DNA of 64,000 nt from Jacaranda mimosifolia (GCA_018894105.1 CM032126.1:28866391-28930390); one strand, 5' to 3'. Positions 1-13,390 are shown, counted from the first letter of the stretch. Numbers and translations are program-made. The notes: generated by a model not told the origin, from the sequence alone.

Positions 1-1009
1 TATTTTGCTTGAAGTGGACAAAACTTATGGTAAGTGATGGATGCCATACTAGCTAGTTTTTTCTTCTTCCTGAGATAAGTGAGGCTCAGGAGTGGTTATG
101 TTTTATGGTCTAAAGTAATTTGCCATCTTATATGCCTCATTTTTTTTTTTTTTTAGGTTCATGTTTTCGGAAACTAAAGCAGGCTTGCCACTCGGTATGT
201 AATATTATTGACTTCTTGATAATTTGCCTTTTCTTATCAAATTTACATGCTTCTAAGGTATGAGATGATATAAATTCCAAGATCTGACCAAAATAGTTAA
301 AAAAGGCAATTAGAAGCACAAATCTGGTCAGTTAAACTTGCCATTCTACAACCCATGTCATGAACCTAAAATCCCTTGGCAAATGCGCAAATCAACTCCG
401 CAGATAAGTTATCTACATCTCATGAAGGTTCTTTTGAGTTTCTTAATCTTCAGCACAAATTGTTCCTCAGCAATTCAAAGTCTTTTCACAAATTTTGCCT
501 ATTATGCAAAGGATCTAATTTTCTTTTCTATAGAGTATAATTTTGTAACACAAGGTATATTGATTAAGTTGTTTAGATTCTCCTCTATTACCATCCCGTG
601 GTTTTGATTGTTTAGATGATTATACTCTAATTCTATAGCAAAATTATTTCTATACGATTTGAGAGTAATCTTTCTAAGAGCATAGGCAAATTTCCTAACC
701 CTTTTCTCACTGTATTTTCGTCCATGCCTGTGTTTTTTGGACTCATGATCATCTGATTCTCATTCCTTCAGGACAACATAAAAAAAATGTTTGGTTTAAT
801 GCCATTTGGAAAGAAAAACAATTAATTTGTTTATAGTTGTGTGAATTTACTTTTTTGAGTACAATCAATAGCAACATGATTTTACTTATGAGTTTGATGA
901 GATATTGAATTATTTTTTATACAAGAAAATTCTTGAGACAAGATCCTGATCGAGGTTTGCAGTTTTCCTTAATTTGCAGATGAACTTCAATCCATTGGCT
1001 AATATGTAG
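1..1009 (+). CDS. Possible 3' end of a gene cut by the left window edge
   Basis: Seen: bases 1-29 read as an open frame (starting at base 2) that ends in a good donor (G|GTAAGTG at 30). A run of T followed by AG gives an acceptor at 155-156. Bases 157-194 then continue the same frame (SCFRKLKQACHS) up to another donor (GTATGT at 195). A third exon could start at 980 after TTTGCAG and read MNFNPLANM to a TAG stop at 1007-1009. The phases fit across all three pieces. I do not recognise the protein. The pieces are short, so chance is possible; the first two exons are better supported than the third. The rest of the stretch would be introns of AT-rich sequence. Confidence 0.35.
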
Positions 1010-1697
1010 TTTTTCATATGCAAGAAATGTTCAATTTTTACTCTTGTATTCCTGTTTTACACAGATCATATGATGTATTTAAACTTTATTTATTTATATT
1101 TTAAATTATAAAAGTCTTACACTTACAATTTTAGACTTTTGGAATTGCCTTATTTTATAAATGAGAAATTATTTTTCACTCTGTTTGTGATTCAATTCAA
1201 ATTCTTTTGAGCACTCTTGATGTATTAGCAGTTCCAAGGAGAAGTGGATTGAGAAATTTGTGAATCTTTGTACTATGCTACTTTAGAAAGGCCTACATAG
1301 TTGAGCAGCTTTTCTCAAGGTTGCTTTACGTATACACTTGCACTATTTTCCTATATCTTGATTATACTAAACAAGTAAAATTAGGCATTGACAAATGTAA
1401 TAATCAAATTATTAGGCTTGTACAACTATCTTGTAAACACAAAATCACTAACTAAATAATCAAAGAAACATTTTTCTACTGTACAAATTGGATCCCGGGC
1501 TTGTTCGCATTGATTTTGGGCTCTGAATTAGACTTGATCCAGTCAAATCTAGTAATTTTGGCCATTGAGTTGCAAATTTTCTTAATTGTTGGTTTGATTC
1601 GATTGGAAGTTGATTAATAACCAAAACATAAATTGAATGATACCAAGATTATGATTAATGGAATTTTGACAATAAATTGAGATTTTGATCTTGAATT
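1010..1697. other. AT-rich stretch, no gene seen
   Basis: No ORF of note, no recognised repeat boundary. It may be 3' untranslated and flanking sequence of the possible gene at the left edge. Confidence 0.4.
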
Positions 1698-4600
1698 AAT
1701 AACGCCCCGATTGGACCTAGTAGTCAAGTTGACTTAATTTACAAAGGTACAATTAAGTCGTTATGAAATAACCTAGTTATAATGATTGTCACTATAGGAA
1801 TTAATTTAGACAAGATATTAAAATATTGTTTAGATTTCCACATAACTGGGAAATGTAGCATTGGATGAGAACATGTTATTATTCTTAATAGTTAGATCCT
1901 TAGTAATTGGATAATGAAAGGATTAAATAAAAGTCAGGTTTAGTCAAATTAAAATATATGAACCCCAAGGAATCACTGAGACCCTTTGGTATAATTAAGA
2001 GGCCATAAGTTGAATTCTGTAAGATTATATAGTAACAAATCATTACTATTAGGGCTTTTGACTCAGAATATGACTAAGTTAGATAATGTTCCAAAAGAAA
2101 GGAAACAATGTCTAGACACCTAAAGTATTTGATAGGATTATGAGTAGGATCACATCTCAAGTATTTTGATTTTAGATTGAGATTTAAGAAAAGTAACCAA
2201 ATAAAATAAGTCTCGTACTAAGCCTTGATATGGACTAATATAATCTATTAACCAATATATCAAATATTAAGTCAGGAAGTGAGATTCAGTAGAATTACTG
2301 AGGACACTGGCATGAAATCGAGTATGATTAAATTATTTGGTTAGGCATCTTGATATAGAAGCGAGATTACGAAATACAAGTAGTTTAGAATTCATTAAAC
2401 ACTAAACTATAATATGGACACTAGGTATTCTACGATAAGTGGTTTAAAGATTTAATATGGTTTTGATTCCAATTGTCTTATGATAGGTTTTTAGGTTAAT
2501 TCGAAAGTGAAGACACGAGCCACCCAAACAACTAGGGAAGTACCTTGCATTCGGCAGGTGAGTTCTATACTCGCTATTACGAGATCTTCTTGCTAGGAAA
2601 AGAACTTATATGCAGTATCTATGACTATTGTTGCATGATCTTTGATACATGTTCCCATGGTATTTTAATTATGATAAATATTTCACATTGTTTTAGGAAT
2701 CAAAGCTTGCATGGTTCTACTTGAGATGTTCTTTTTTTTCCCCCCAAAATCTAGTTTCTTGGTTTTCAAACCTATAAAATACAATTTGACAAGAAATGAT
2801 CACATCGCCATAATTTGATATTAAATTGTGATTCAATTACAGTATTTTTTATTCCGGTTATATTGATGATTTTAAGCGTGGTAGATGTGTTATAGCATGA
2901 ATTATGCTAATGTTGTAACACCCCGACCGAGAGGCGCCTGCTCCCATTCGAGGTGCTACTCAAATTTATACCACAAGTTTCCTGAATAAGAGAAAACATA
3001 TCTTTCAAAAACCAAAATATTTAATTCTCACAAGTGTCATCCATCAACGGTTTAGCTTGTCACTAAAGTATCATAGAAAACACCTGAGGATTTCAAACCT
3101 ACCTATCATATCCACACCAGTAACTCATCAGGCTACAATCAGTATATCCCTATATTATTAGGCTTATTACCTCGCGTGTCTCGTGGCTAAGTCTAACCTT
3201 GTCGCTCCTTCTCATCTGGGATAAAGAACAGAAAGAAATAGTACAAATAATGTAAGTCCTAATGACTTAGTAAGTAGTTAATGAATGATCATCACAAATA
3301 CAGAGAGTGGTAACAAGTTCACAACTAATGAATCAATAAAGAATAAGCACGCCATAGTTGATAGTAGATTAGTAACAATCTAGCAAACTTACTACTTGAG
3401 AATGCAGAATGTTGGCAAACAGTAAATACTAAATCAACTGAGAACAATAGCGGCTATAGATGATATGCTAGGTATAACACAGGTAAGCGAATACAATAGC
3501 CGAGACAATAATAAATAAATGATATATCCATAATATTTTCACAAAACATGTTGTTGGTGATTCTCCTACCTTATCCCTCTACTTTCAGGAAACATGAAAA
3601 TCCTTATCCCTCCAATCCCCAATGATCGGCTTGGATGGTTAACCAAACCAATAGGTATAGCTAGCCACATGCCTCATCCCCCCATAGCCAGCTACTTCCA
3701 GTCTGACCATAGAGCCAGATGTACTCAAAGGGTATTAGTCGGAGATCGGTCGCCATCGATCCATTCCGCCTAGTCCATTTCCTAAGGCCGATCCCAAGGC
3801 CCACCCCCAAGGGTATCCAGAAATCAGTATAACATAAGCATCCAACAACATTTCATTGAACACGCCATTTCGCCATGATAAATAGTAATCAAATAATCAA
3901 CATCAGACTCATTTTCAAATAATAGTCATGGCTATGACAAAAAATATACATCAAAATCCATTTCTCAGTTTTCACACACAATAACCAAATTTCAAATAAA
4001 ATAACATAAATTAGGAATCATGAGGGCGATGTGTGATAAATCTCGCAAATACTTTACTTTTCAGAGCTTGTATGAAAAAGGTATTCAATTCTGAAATTCA
4101 ACAGCTCAAAAGGTACATAAATTTAAATAAGCACAGCTTAGGAATCACATGTAAAGAAGAAGAAAAGTGCAACTGGACTATCAAGAGTAATGCACAAATC
4201 GAAGGTCGACATGGCATAAATGAACAACAGTTTCCAACAAAGAGCTGGTCAAGCGGAAGTGATATATTTACTAATATATATAAGAAAAGAAATTACATTA
4301 AGCAAGATCGAAGAGTTTGGGATAATAACAGCTAAAGGATTTCAGACAAGAAGAATAGTTCAAACAGTCTGTCAAATTCAACACACGAACCGAAATCAAC
4401 ATGGATCGATCAACCATCAACTTTTGAATCTTAATATAAACAGAATCAAGCGATAAGTGCAAAACACAAATAAATATGTTCTTTCCCCAGCAAAGAAAGC
4501 TAATACAAACTCACCTAGTAAGTGCAGAGAATCCCTAGTTGCATGGACCCTCAGGTCCTAGCTTCCTAGTCAAATCGAAAGTTGTCCTAGGATAACTTGA

Positions 4601-7352
4601 GTTATCATCCTATCAATCCTCTAATTCTTGCATATAAATATAATTAATGCCTGTATCAAATTTAAGGTTATTCTAATACAATTCCGACAATCTTGATTTC
4701 ATATCTAAATGCTTAAAATAATTAAATGTGGTAATCCTTAACCGATCAGTTGAGGAATGGATTACTAATACAGCCTATATCATTGTGGTCTCATTTAGTC
4801 TTCATATACATCATACTTTCAGTATTACAAGACCTTACTTGAACCCATTTACCCCCATTTTATCGTCTTAATGTTCTAACCGTCTTAATAGCTCTACGTG
4901 CTCATGCCAACTCAATCCTCAAATTACCCCTAACAAACTCCATTTTTCACTCTACTTATTTTACAATTACGCAGCAAGGGTCTATATTCTTAAATTAGTT
5001 AGGTCTCCCCGATCTATTAGGTCCAAATCTAATAATTTATTTCATTCTAACATTCATATAACTTAATCTTTAGGTTAAGCTCAATTACATTTCAATAATC
5101 TTAACTTAATAAATATTTAATCGGAATTTTAAAAATCAATCGAATTAAAATTCGATATGAGATTTACCCAAATTGGATCATATTTGGATCCAATCTCAAG
5201 CTCGGAATAGCCTAAATGAGCTCAAAATCACATTTTAAGCTTTCTGCCAGGTTGTCACCGCTGTGCTCCAATGCTGGAGGTGGAGTTGGCCACACCGAAA
5301 GATGCACTTCAGTGAACCCAGCAAAACACCTCCACTAATTTTCTATTTCATCGTCATCCCGACGATCAATTGGGCCAAAAATCGTCGCGGGTGCTATAGT
5401 ACCTCGCAACGCCACCATGCTAATTCGTCCACCGCTGCCAGTTGAAACCCCAAATTAACACCACCATGAGCTTACCCATACAACTCACTTAAATCGAGCC
5501 ACCTTATATCGTCGGAACCGGCAGAACCACCAACCCACTGTTTCTTCGCCGTCGGCTTCAATTTTAGGTGATATACTCATTTGTTTCGTGATCTTTTTTA
5601 TATGGTTGTGTTCACCTGGATGAGAGGAAGCAAAATATGGTATTAGTTCCAGGTTTCACAACCATTTGCGGCGATTCACCGTTAGGGTAGGGTTGGTTTG
5701 ATTTTGAGAATTTGAAGAAATTCTGTCATCAATCCTATATATATAAAACATTTTCTAGCGTCTTTCAATTTAGCCCCAAATCGTTAAACAACTTTCAATC
5801 TTACCCCAGAAGTTAGAACCGCTTTTCAATTCAGCCCCAACAATTTTATTTTAGTCCTTTGAGATTTTAATTTTTCATTTTAGGCCCTAACATTTCCAAT
5901 TCCAGCCAATTAAGTCCCTCTTTATTTGTTTTGAAGTCCATAAGCTCTTAATTTCCTCACATTGACCCCTAAGCTTTATAATTTTGGTCAATCAAGCCGT
6001 TTTCTTATTTGCAATTAGATCCCTTGACTTCCAATATTCATTTTTAGATTTTTAATTAAATCTATCCCAAAATTTAATCTAGCAAGACTTATTGATTTTA
6101 TATCTTTTTTTATTTCAAGATTTTAGAATTAGGGGTGTCACAAATGTGATATACTCTTAAGTCACCTTGAGGATGCTCTTGGGGGTTACCGCCAGTAGGG
6201 ACGCCACGAGGCAGGTGGGCCCGGGACTAGGTCCGAAAAGACGATCGGCCAGTATGGATCGATGGTGGTTGGTCTTCCGGCCAGTACCCACCAAAGATCC
6301 TGACTTGCAGATTGTTGGAAGAAGCTGTCTGCAAGTGGCGGGATTTGGCATGCTATCGGCCATGCCATATGTCTACCGAATCGAGTGCTTAGGTATCGAG
6401 CTAAATGCTTTGGTAATGGAGTAGTAAGGATTTCTGTATTTTAAAAATCAGAGCGATAAGGTCGGAGACCTCTAATAGTCTTTTGCGGAAGTAATTAATA
6501 CATGTTGATATTTATGTTTTGAACTTGAGTTATTTATGTAAGTCAAATGATTTTCTGAAAACCATGTCAATCATCATGTTTTTCTTCTTAATTAAGGTTT
6601 AAATCTTCTTCAAGAAAGGTTTTGAGATTGTGAAGTCTCGGCACTGGTATGGGACGGTATTGAGATGGAACATTTGAGATTTGAATAACACCTTTTCAAT
6701 TGAAAAACAAATCATTTTATTTTGTTCCGTGGTTGACATGAGGATATATTTAAAACTTTCATTAGCATACCAACTCACTAAGTCATTTGGACTTATGGTC
6801 ATTTCTGTATTATTTTTCTTCTGTTCTTTACCGCAAGTAGGAGCAAGTTACGCAGGAGCTGAGCGACGTTTAACCTAAGGTACATGGTTTAGTGGAAGTA
6901 TACAAATGTATAGGCTATAATTTACTAGCTTTGTTACGTAAATGAAGTAGATAAGCTTGTAGCGTGATTTCTATTAGATTGAAGACAATCTTGAGCCATA
7001 GAAGGTTGATACTTAAGAAGTTTTGTTGTAAAATTTCTGTAAAGTTTTGATTTAGATCCAAATTGGAAGTCTTATATGTGACTCATGATGTCATGAGAAT
7101 GAACATGACTTGCAGATTAGTGAGGTTACGAAATTTGCTTTGATTATGATGGCTAGGTGTTGTTGTGGATATGTTTGAGGGAATGATGATTATGTTAAGG
7201 GTAACTTCACAAGTTCTGAGTATATGTTGAATTTTGGTTAAAATTTGGCTGTTTAAGTTAAATGTTTTGGATTTTAAAAGGCTTGTCATATCCAGGAATC
7301 TTGGGTAGCCCCTCATACTTGGGAGCAGGCACCTCTCCATCGAGGCGCTACA
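1698..7352 (+). mobile_element. Old solo-type LTR (~2.4 kb without the insertion), split by a nested LTR
   Basis: The right end (...GAGGCGCTACA, ending at 7352) matches the end of the nested element at 2914-6142 when that is reverse-complemented: both contain GGGAGCAGGC, then CACCTCT or GCCTCT, then a CTACA or TTACA terminus. The left end is near 1698 (TAACGCCCCGA). Two inner blocks are also shared with the nested LTR in reverse: the CCATCGATCCAT region (6250-6275 here) and the ACTAAGTCATTTGGACTTA region near 6777. So this is a member of the same LTR family in the opposite orientation. Its own TSD is not visible (GAATT against GGTTT), so the ends are approximate and the copy is old. No gag or pol reading was found. 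Confidence 0.6.
2914..6142 (-). mobile_element. Solo LTR of a ~3 kb LTR family, TSD AATGT
   Basis: The sequence starts TGTAACACC and ends GGTGTCACA, the TG...CA termini of an LTR. It is flanked by a perfect 5-bp direct repeat AATGT (2909-2913 and 6143-6147). The start resembles that of the LTRs at 29042 and 36092 (AGGTGCCTG-type block), whose primer binding site shows that the family in this orientation reads on the minus strand. There is no internal region or second LTR, so this is a solo LTR left by recombination between LTRs. Short ORFs inside (for example 4033-4335) show no known domain. Confidence 0.85.
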
Positions 7353-8212
7353 GGTTTGAGCTGATTTGAATTTTTTTACTTTTTGTTTTTTTTTAAATAA
7401 AGCTATATTTGGGATTCACATGCCTTAGTTTTGAAAATTTTATATTACCAATCAGGTTTTAAATTTACAATTAAATTCTAAAGTTCTAAATGATTTTAAA
7501 AATTTAGGATAATTGAGTATTTTCTTGTTTTAATTTTTTATAAGGTTTGGACCTGCCTTTGAGTTTAATATATATTTAGTAGTATATTATTTTAATGGAC
7601 CTGAATAGGATAAAATTTTATCTATTAAGTGGGCTGGGTAGTGGGTAGCGTGTGTGAGTAGTAGGTTGTATATGTGCAAGAGTTTTAGTCTGTTTACCCA
7701 GGTAGTGTGTTTGTGTTTGTTGTTATTGTTGTCATCTTTGTTTTTTGTTCTGGTGTTGTTTGTGTTTCTCTCTATTTTTTTTTTTGCTCCCTTTTCTCTT
7801 TTTATCTTAAACTAAGACCTGTAAATATAAATTTGCAAGTAGTTTCTAATTAATTCATTAATTGTTCCTTACTACCATTATTGTATATTAAACAAATTCA
7901 ATTGTCAATTCTAATTAATTCATTGATTTCCAATCCACCATTATCAGAAATTAAACAAATTCGGTTGCTAATTTCGGATTTTCTTCTCTTGTATAATTTC
8001 TGGTGCAATAAGTACCTTTAGGTTTGTCATCGTTTTCAATTTTTTTTTCCTCAGCTAGTTGGGTCTTTTCAGTTGAAAAAAGGTTTCATAGGGAAAGCAG
8101 AAAACGATTTTAATTTTAATCCTAATCTTGCAATAAATTGTTGGGTAGAAATTACAATAATTGAGTTGATTGTTCTTTTCTTGTAATAATATTAACTAGT
8201 GGCTGATGCACA
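7353..8212. repeat. Intergenic stretch with a diverged 65-bp tandem duplication (7844-7975)
   Basis: TTCTAATTAATTCATT at 7844 recurs at 7909, and both copies end in AAATTAAACAAATTC-like sequence, giving a period of 65 bases. The rest is T-rich and holds no visible gene. Confidence 0.5.
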
Positions 8213-8220
8213 CTTGATGC

Positions 8221-8847
8221 TAGGGGTGTCTACGGTTCGGTTTGAATCGATTTTGAAATAAAAAGCTAACCGATCCAAACTATATAATGTATATTGGAAT
8301 GGTTTGGATTGGTTAGATTCTTATTGTAAATTCGATCCAATCTAATCCATTTTAAATCGATTTGGATTGGTTCGGTTAATTCAATTTTTTAATTTAATTT
8401 TTTTATTGAAATATTTGACAAGTTACTATTGATAATTAAACTAATTTAATCAATTGATTTGTAAATTTCATTTAGCTTCATATCATATTAATCTTGTGGA
8501 ATTAAGTTAAATTATGTAAGAACACACAATTATAAAATTATAAGTTCACAATAATTATTCCTATGTATTTAATTTCTAAAAATGAAAAAATCCTAAGTTT
8601 AGTTTATTTTAATTTATTTGTGTATTTTACAATTAAAATATATATTTTTTACATTATTGGATATAAATTTCGGTTCGATTTGGATTGGATCGAATTTTGA
8701 GATTAAAACCGAAAACCAATCCAATCCGATCGATTTTTAGACAACAAATCCAATTCAATCCAAAAAAATTCGATTTTAATCGGTTTTCAATTTTCTGGAT
8801 CGGTTCATCGATTTTTTTTTGGATTAGATTGGATTTTAACACCCTTA
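8221..8847. mobile_element. Non-autonomous hAT-type element with 8-bp TSD CTTGATGC
   Basis: The ends are TAGGGGTGT and ACACCCTTA, which are inverted with one mismatch. They are flanked by a perfect 8-bp repeat CTTGATGC (8213-8220 and 8848-8855). An 8-bp TSD with TAGGGGTGT-like termini is the mark of hAT transposons. The subterminal parts are rich in GGATTGG/CCAATCC and CGATTT/AAATCG words on both strands, and no transposase frame is present, so the copy would depend on an autonomous partner. A second element with similar ends lies at 44672-45281. Confidence 0.85.
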
Positions 8848-8855
8848 CTTGATGC

Positions 8856-11800
8856 ATGTGCAATTATTAATAAATAAAAATAATAAAATATTATAAATGA
8901 GAGATAACATAGTTGCAGAAAAATTGGAAAGAAAAAAATTTGCAGAGAAATAAAAATATGTATAACATTAATCAATAGTTGTGGAACTAAGTGGTAGTAA
9001 AGGGGTGGAAATGAGGTGGTAATTATTTTATAGTTATGTAGATAAAAAATAAAAATAAGGACGTTTTAGAAAAGTATTTGAAAACACACCTATAAGGGAG
9101 TAGACACTTTATTAACAATAGTTAATTTATTTGAAATTTTTTGAAAAAATCAACAACTTGAGTATTATGTAGACATATCAATTTATATTGCAACGAACCC
9201 ATTACTAGTGATGAATCTTGATTTAAGCCCAAGATCTATATTATCAAGCCTTAAAATATTTTAAATTAAACCAGTAAATAATCAACAAAGAACAAATGAA
9301 CATTGTCTTTCCATAAACATATGCAGACTCTACATTTTTATTATATGTTGATTCTCCTCTTTTATCATTCGAACACCTTCCTCTTTTTATAAAATCAAAA
9401 ATGTCCACCATTTATGTTAACCAAATTTACACATTATGACCATATATTTTCTATATTAATGATAAATTTGAACACATAGAATTACAAATATATCATTAAA
9501 TAACAGTACTTTTTTTATTATAAAAAACCATATTCTATGAATCTCTTTAAGTGCGTTTATGAGTATGATAATCACATGGCCACAAAACTTGATGAATCAT
9601 CAAGAAGAGAGAGATATTTGTGTATGGTCATATCATAATTTTTGTCATATAAACTTATCGAAGTTTAAAAAGTTACAACTTCTAACTAAAGTAAAACATG
9701 TTATAATTGTTTTATTTCAACAACTTCTATTTCCTTCCCTCTCAAAGCATGCTAAAAAAGTCCGAAACTGAAAGATGTCTTTTAATTTTGGAAAAAGAAT
9801 TATATTAGAAAAAAATAAATAAAATTAAAAAATATAATATTTCAAGTTTGTTTAATTATTTAAAATAACGAGGAAAGGAATTGATTGAAAAAGCAATAAA
9901 GGCAAAAGAAGACTGTGAAATAGGCTCTTATTTCATTTTACAATATTGTTGTGAGAAAAATGGGTTTTCCTCAATTACGATATATTTATTTACCCAAGTT
10001 ATCTTTCTCTCTTTTATATTTTATTTTATAAGCAAACAACCATAGTTTTTCGGATATTTTTTTATTTTTTTTTATTTTTTAATACTAAAACCTTTGTTCG
10101 TACCAACAAAATATAAGAATTTGCTTCATTGAAAAGATAAATATCTTCATTCAGAATTTAGATTTCAAATCAATTTATTTTTTATTTTAATTTTCAAGTT
10201 CTGGCAAACTAGAGAATGTAATTTTGGAAGATATAGATACAAATTATTTTTTCTTATTTTTTGAAAAATAAAAAGTAAAACATAAGTTTTTATGGTAAGT
10301 AGAGAGTAGATGAACTTGGAGCACTCTTAAATCATACAATCAATTTTTAAATGCCAGCTTAATGTTCTTTTACATTATTTATTTTGGGCTTTTTCTAACA
10401 TTGAAAAAATATTATATTACTAGTTGAAGCAAGGACCCAAATAATGAGACATGGTCCATCCATAATATCAATGTCATCCTAGTTGGAGTTAAGTCCACAA
10501 TATTAGAAAATTTTCATTTGAAAATTGGGAAAAAAAAAAAAAAAAAAAGAGAAAGAGAGAAGCATAAATGACATGTAATCGCAACACCTTGCACTATCCA
10601 AACTTTGTCTTTTATTTGCCTAGTTATATTAGGATTATGAGTCTGATATTTAAGCCTATATATACACATGCACATGGGGTATTTGCATTTTATTTAATTA
10701 ACACCCCTTTTTTTTTTTGGTTAAGGCCAAAACTCTCTTCAACTCCAGAAATTACTGAGACAAAGAAAGATTCTATTTTTATAGAAGTATCTAGATTTGT
10801 GTAGACGTTAGACTTCTTCTGATGGTATATCTTTTGACTATGATGTAAAAGAATTTATTATTATATTGCACGATATATAAATGATATTTACCTAAGTTTA
10901 AACTCTTACATCTTATAAAATATTTTTAGAGTTTATAAGATGCTAGATATTATTTCTAGCATAAGTTATTAATGTATTTTGATAAAATAAGATTTTGAAG
11001 CTTATAAAATATTATAATAGTAATTTTATAATTAAAATAGTCAAAATTAAAGTAACTTGTTAAGATCTTGAAATAAGTTAGAATCTTCTTACTTTCAGAG
11101 AAGAGCTTATAAGAAAAAAAAAAAAAAAAAAAAAAGCTTTTTAATGTAACTTTTTGGCTCAAAATTTGATTCTCAGCTTGGCTATTTAAAAATGAAAACC
11201 TCCTACTATTTATACTTTCCCCCATATCAAATAGATAGTGAGATTTAAAATATTTAATAATTAGGAGATATTATCTAGAACATTCAAAAAGTATATATCC
11301 TGATTATATTCCTAAAGATATTTTCCTAAAATAGTTTCCTAAAAGCTTATGTCCTTAGTTCTGTGCAATTTTAGATTATTATATTCTTTACATATCTATA
11401 ACGTATGCAAACATTCTAAAATTTTCTAGGACTTCAAAAAATTATAAATTTTTTGTCCTAATGTAAGTTAACGGGTTGTGTAACATTTCATAACTAAGTC
11501 ACTATTAGAAGATAAAAATCAACATGTGATGAAAATATTATGACTATCTGCACAAAGTAACAACAACCGAAAAAATAAATATATATATATATATATATTA
11601 TTTTGAGCAGAGTAATTTTTTTTTTATTAATTAATGGAATTGCATTAGTAAACTCAAATAAAAGATGAAACAGAATAAATTGTCAATCAAATTTCGATAA
11701 TAAACTATTGAGATATCAAAATTAGTTATATTGTCCAAAAGGTAGACCATGCGTGTAATCCCAAATACATAACTGAAGAAATTTGTTCACCAATCAAAAT

Positions 11801-12003
11801 ACCAATGAAATTTATGCATACTTCTATTATAAGCATATATGTGAATAGAGAGGACTTATAATTACTGATTTTGTTTTATTGTGGTAAAATTACCTTGTAT
11901 AAAAGGATTGAAGGATTAGGCATCCGAATTTGATGCAATTCAAACAAAACTATAAAAGGTATTTTCTTTGTCATTAAAATATGCATGAAGTAAAATTAGA
12001 TAT
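8856..12003. other. AT-rich intergenic stretch, no gene seen
   Basis: Contains poly(A) and poly(T) runs (about 10530-10549 and 11114-11135), and many short chance ORFs. Nothing has a recognisable domain, and I saw no complete transposon ends. Confidence 0.5.
11579..11599. repeat. (AT)n microsatellite
   Basis: Uninterrupted alternating AT. Similar short (AT)n tracts occur near 18400, 30001-30026, 44887, 45396 and 49872. Confidence 0.9.
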
Positions 12004-12760
12004 TACCTGTAACATGTATGCATAGTAATCACAACAAGTGACTCTAGTTCCATCAACTGTATGACTATCAGTATTTCAGCCATTGAAGTGCATAAGGTAT
12101 TGTAAAGGATCATAACATCTTAAAAATTCCTTAACATTTATTAGATGACCTCAATTGTTTGAATAATAATATCCTTGCTAGTAGCATATGCTACTTCATC
12201 ACCACCAACAATAATAACTACTTCTTGTGATGCAGTTGGAAGTGTATATTGATAGTTTCTGGTTGATCACTCCTCAATTAATAGCTTAAAATGATTAACA
12301 TCAGGATGTTGAGCAAGTTGGCATAAAGTTTGTTCAAATGGGTTAATGGTGTTAAGAATCAATCTTTTCAATCAGTTTCCTACTCAATGCACCATTTTCC
12401 AATAATTGATTTTCAATCTCATAATATGTGTCATAAATGAACATTTGAATATATCTTAGTCTCGATCCTAGAAAGGATAATAATATACCAATCCTATGAT
12501 AAATTGATTCATGGGCTCTTAAGGTATATACTTCTGGATAACCTATGCCGGACTTTCATCTAATTCAATATTAAATTAGATAAATGAGAAGACATGATTA
12601 AAAGTATGAATATTTTATCTAAATATCCTACCTTCTACGGATTGATAGGTAAAGCGATTATGAATCTCATAAGTCACATGAATTTCTAGCAGAATAATTT
12701 TTCCTCATTTACAACAAAAGTTTCAAGTTTCACCATGAAGTAGCTTAGCCCCATGGTATT
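12004..12760 (-). pseudogene. Decayed Helitron Rep/helicase, N-terminal part
   Basis: Read on the minus strand, several words typical of plant Helitron replicase proteins appear in the right order: HGAKLLHGET..NFCC near 12755-12710, a FR.NIHTFNHVFSF block near 12630, VYTLRAHESIYHRIG near 12530-12490, LPTASQEVVIIVGGDE near 12240-12200, YDPLQY near 12110, and CDYYAYMLQ ending near 12007. Stops (for example a TGA between the YDPLQY and CDYYAYMLQ blocks) and frame changes interrupt it, so no product is made. In intact Helitrons this region precedes the catalytic Rep tyrosines and the helicase, neither of which I could find here. I could not identify the Helitron ends (5' TC, 3' hairpin plus CTRR). 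Confidence 0.75.
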
Positions 12761-13390
12761 GACATGTTGGAGTTGGGAGTTGTAATCAATGAATTTGTTG
12801 CATTTCATGAAAATTCATTGTATGATTGTGGGAGAGATTTGTATAGCCTGTTGTGTGTCTTCTCTCACTTCTAATACTGTCATGTCCAATATTACAGAAA
12901 GAATATGAGTCTCCATCATGATTAATTTCATCATCTACAGACAAATAATTTATATAATTATATCTATATATTAGGAGTTTGTAGTAGATTGCAAATATAG
13001 TAACATAGCAATGTGAATTTAAAGATATAAACCCAATAAATTTGGACAAATAATACTTCGAATTAATTTAAATTGATCGCAATTATAGATACTTTCTTTA
13101 TGTGAAGATGGAGCAAATGAAGTTAATCCTTCACATTGATAAGATGGAACTATATTGGAGACATATGTTATATAATTTAAAGGAGACAATCAACTTCTTT
13201 CTATAGTTGCCGAATAGATAGATCACGATGCTGTAGTGGAAAAATTATGTAAGAGGTTGAAAATTTCTTTATCTTTATATTTGGGAGAAATCATTCATTT
13301 ACATTTTGCATATATTTTATATTTGATTAACAAAGCTATAATAAATGGAATTTAAAAATTTTCAATAATAAGATGGTATCGTAAGTCCTT
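12761..13390. other. AT-rich stretch, no gene seen
   Basis: An 87-codon minus-strand ORF at 12786-13049 has no known domain and lies upstream of the Helitron relic on the same strand. It may be part of the same decayed element. Confidence 0.4.

Noticed and set aside
4033..4335. 100-codon ORF
   Set aside because: Lies within the solo LTR at 2914-6142 and shows no domain.
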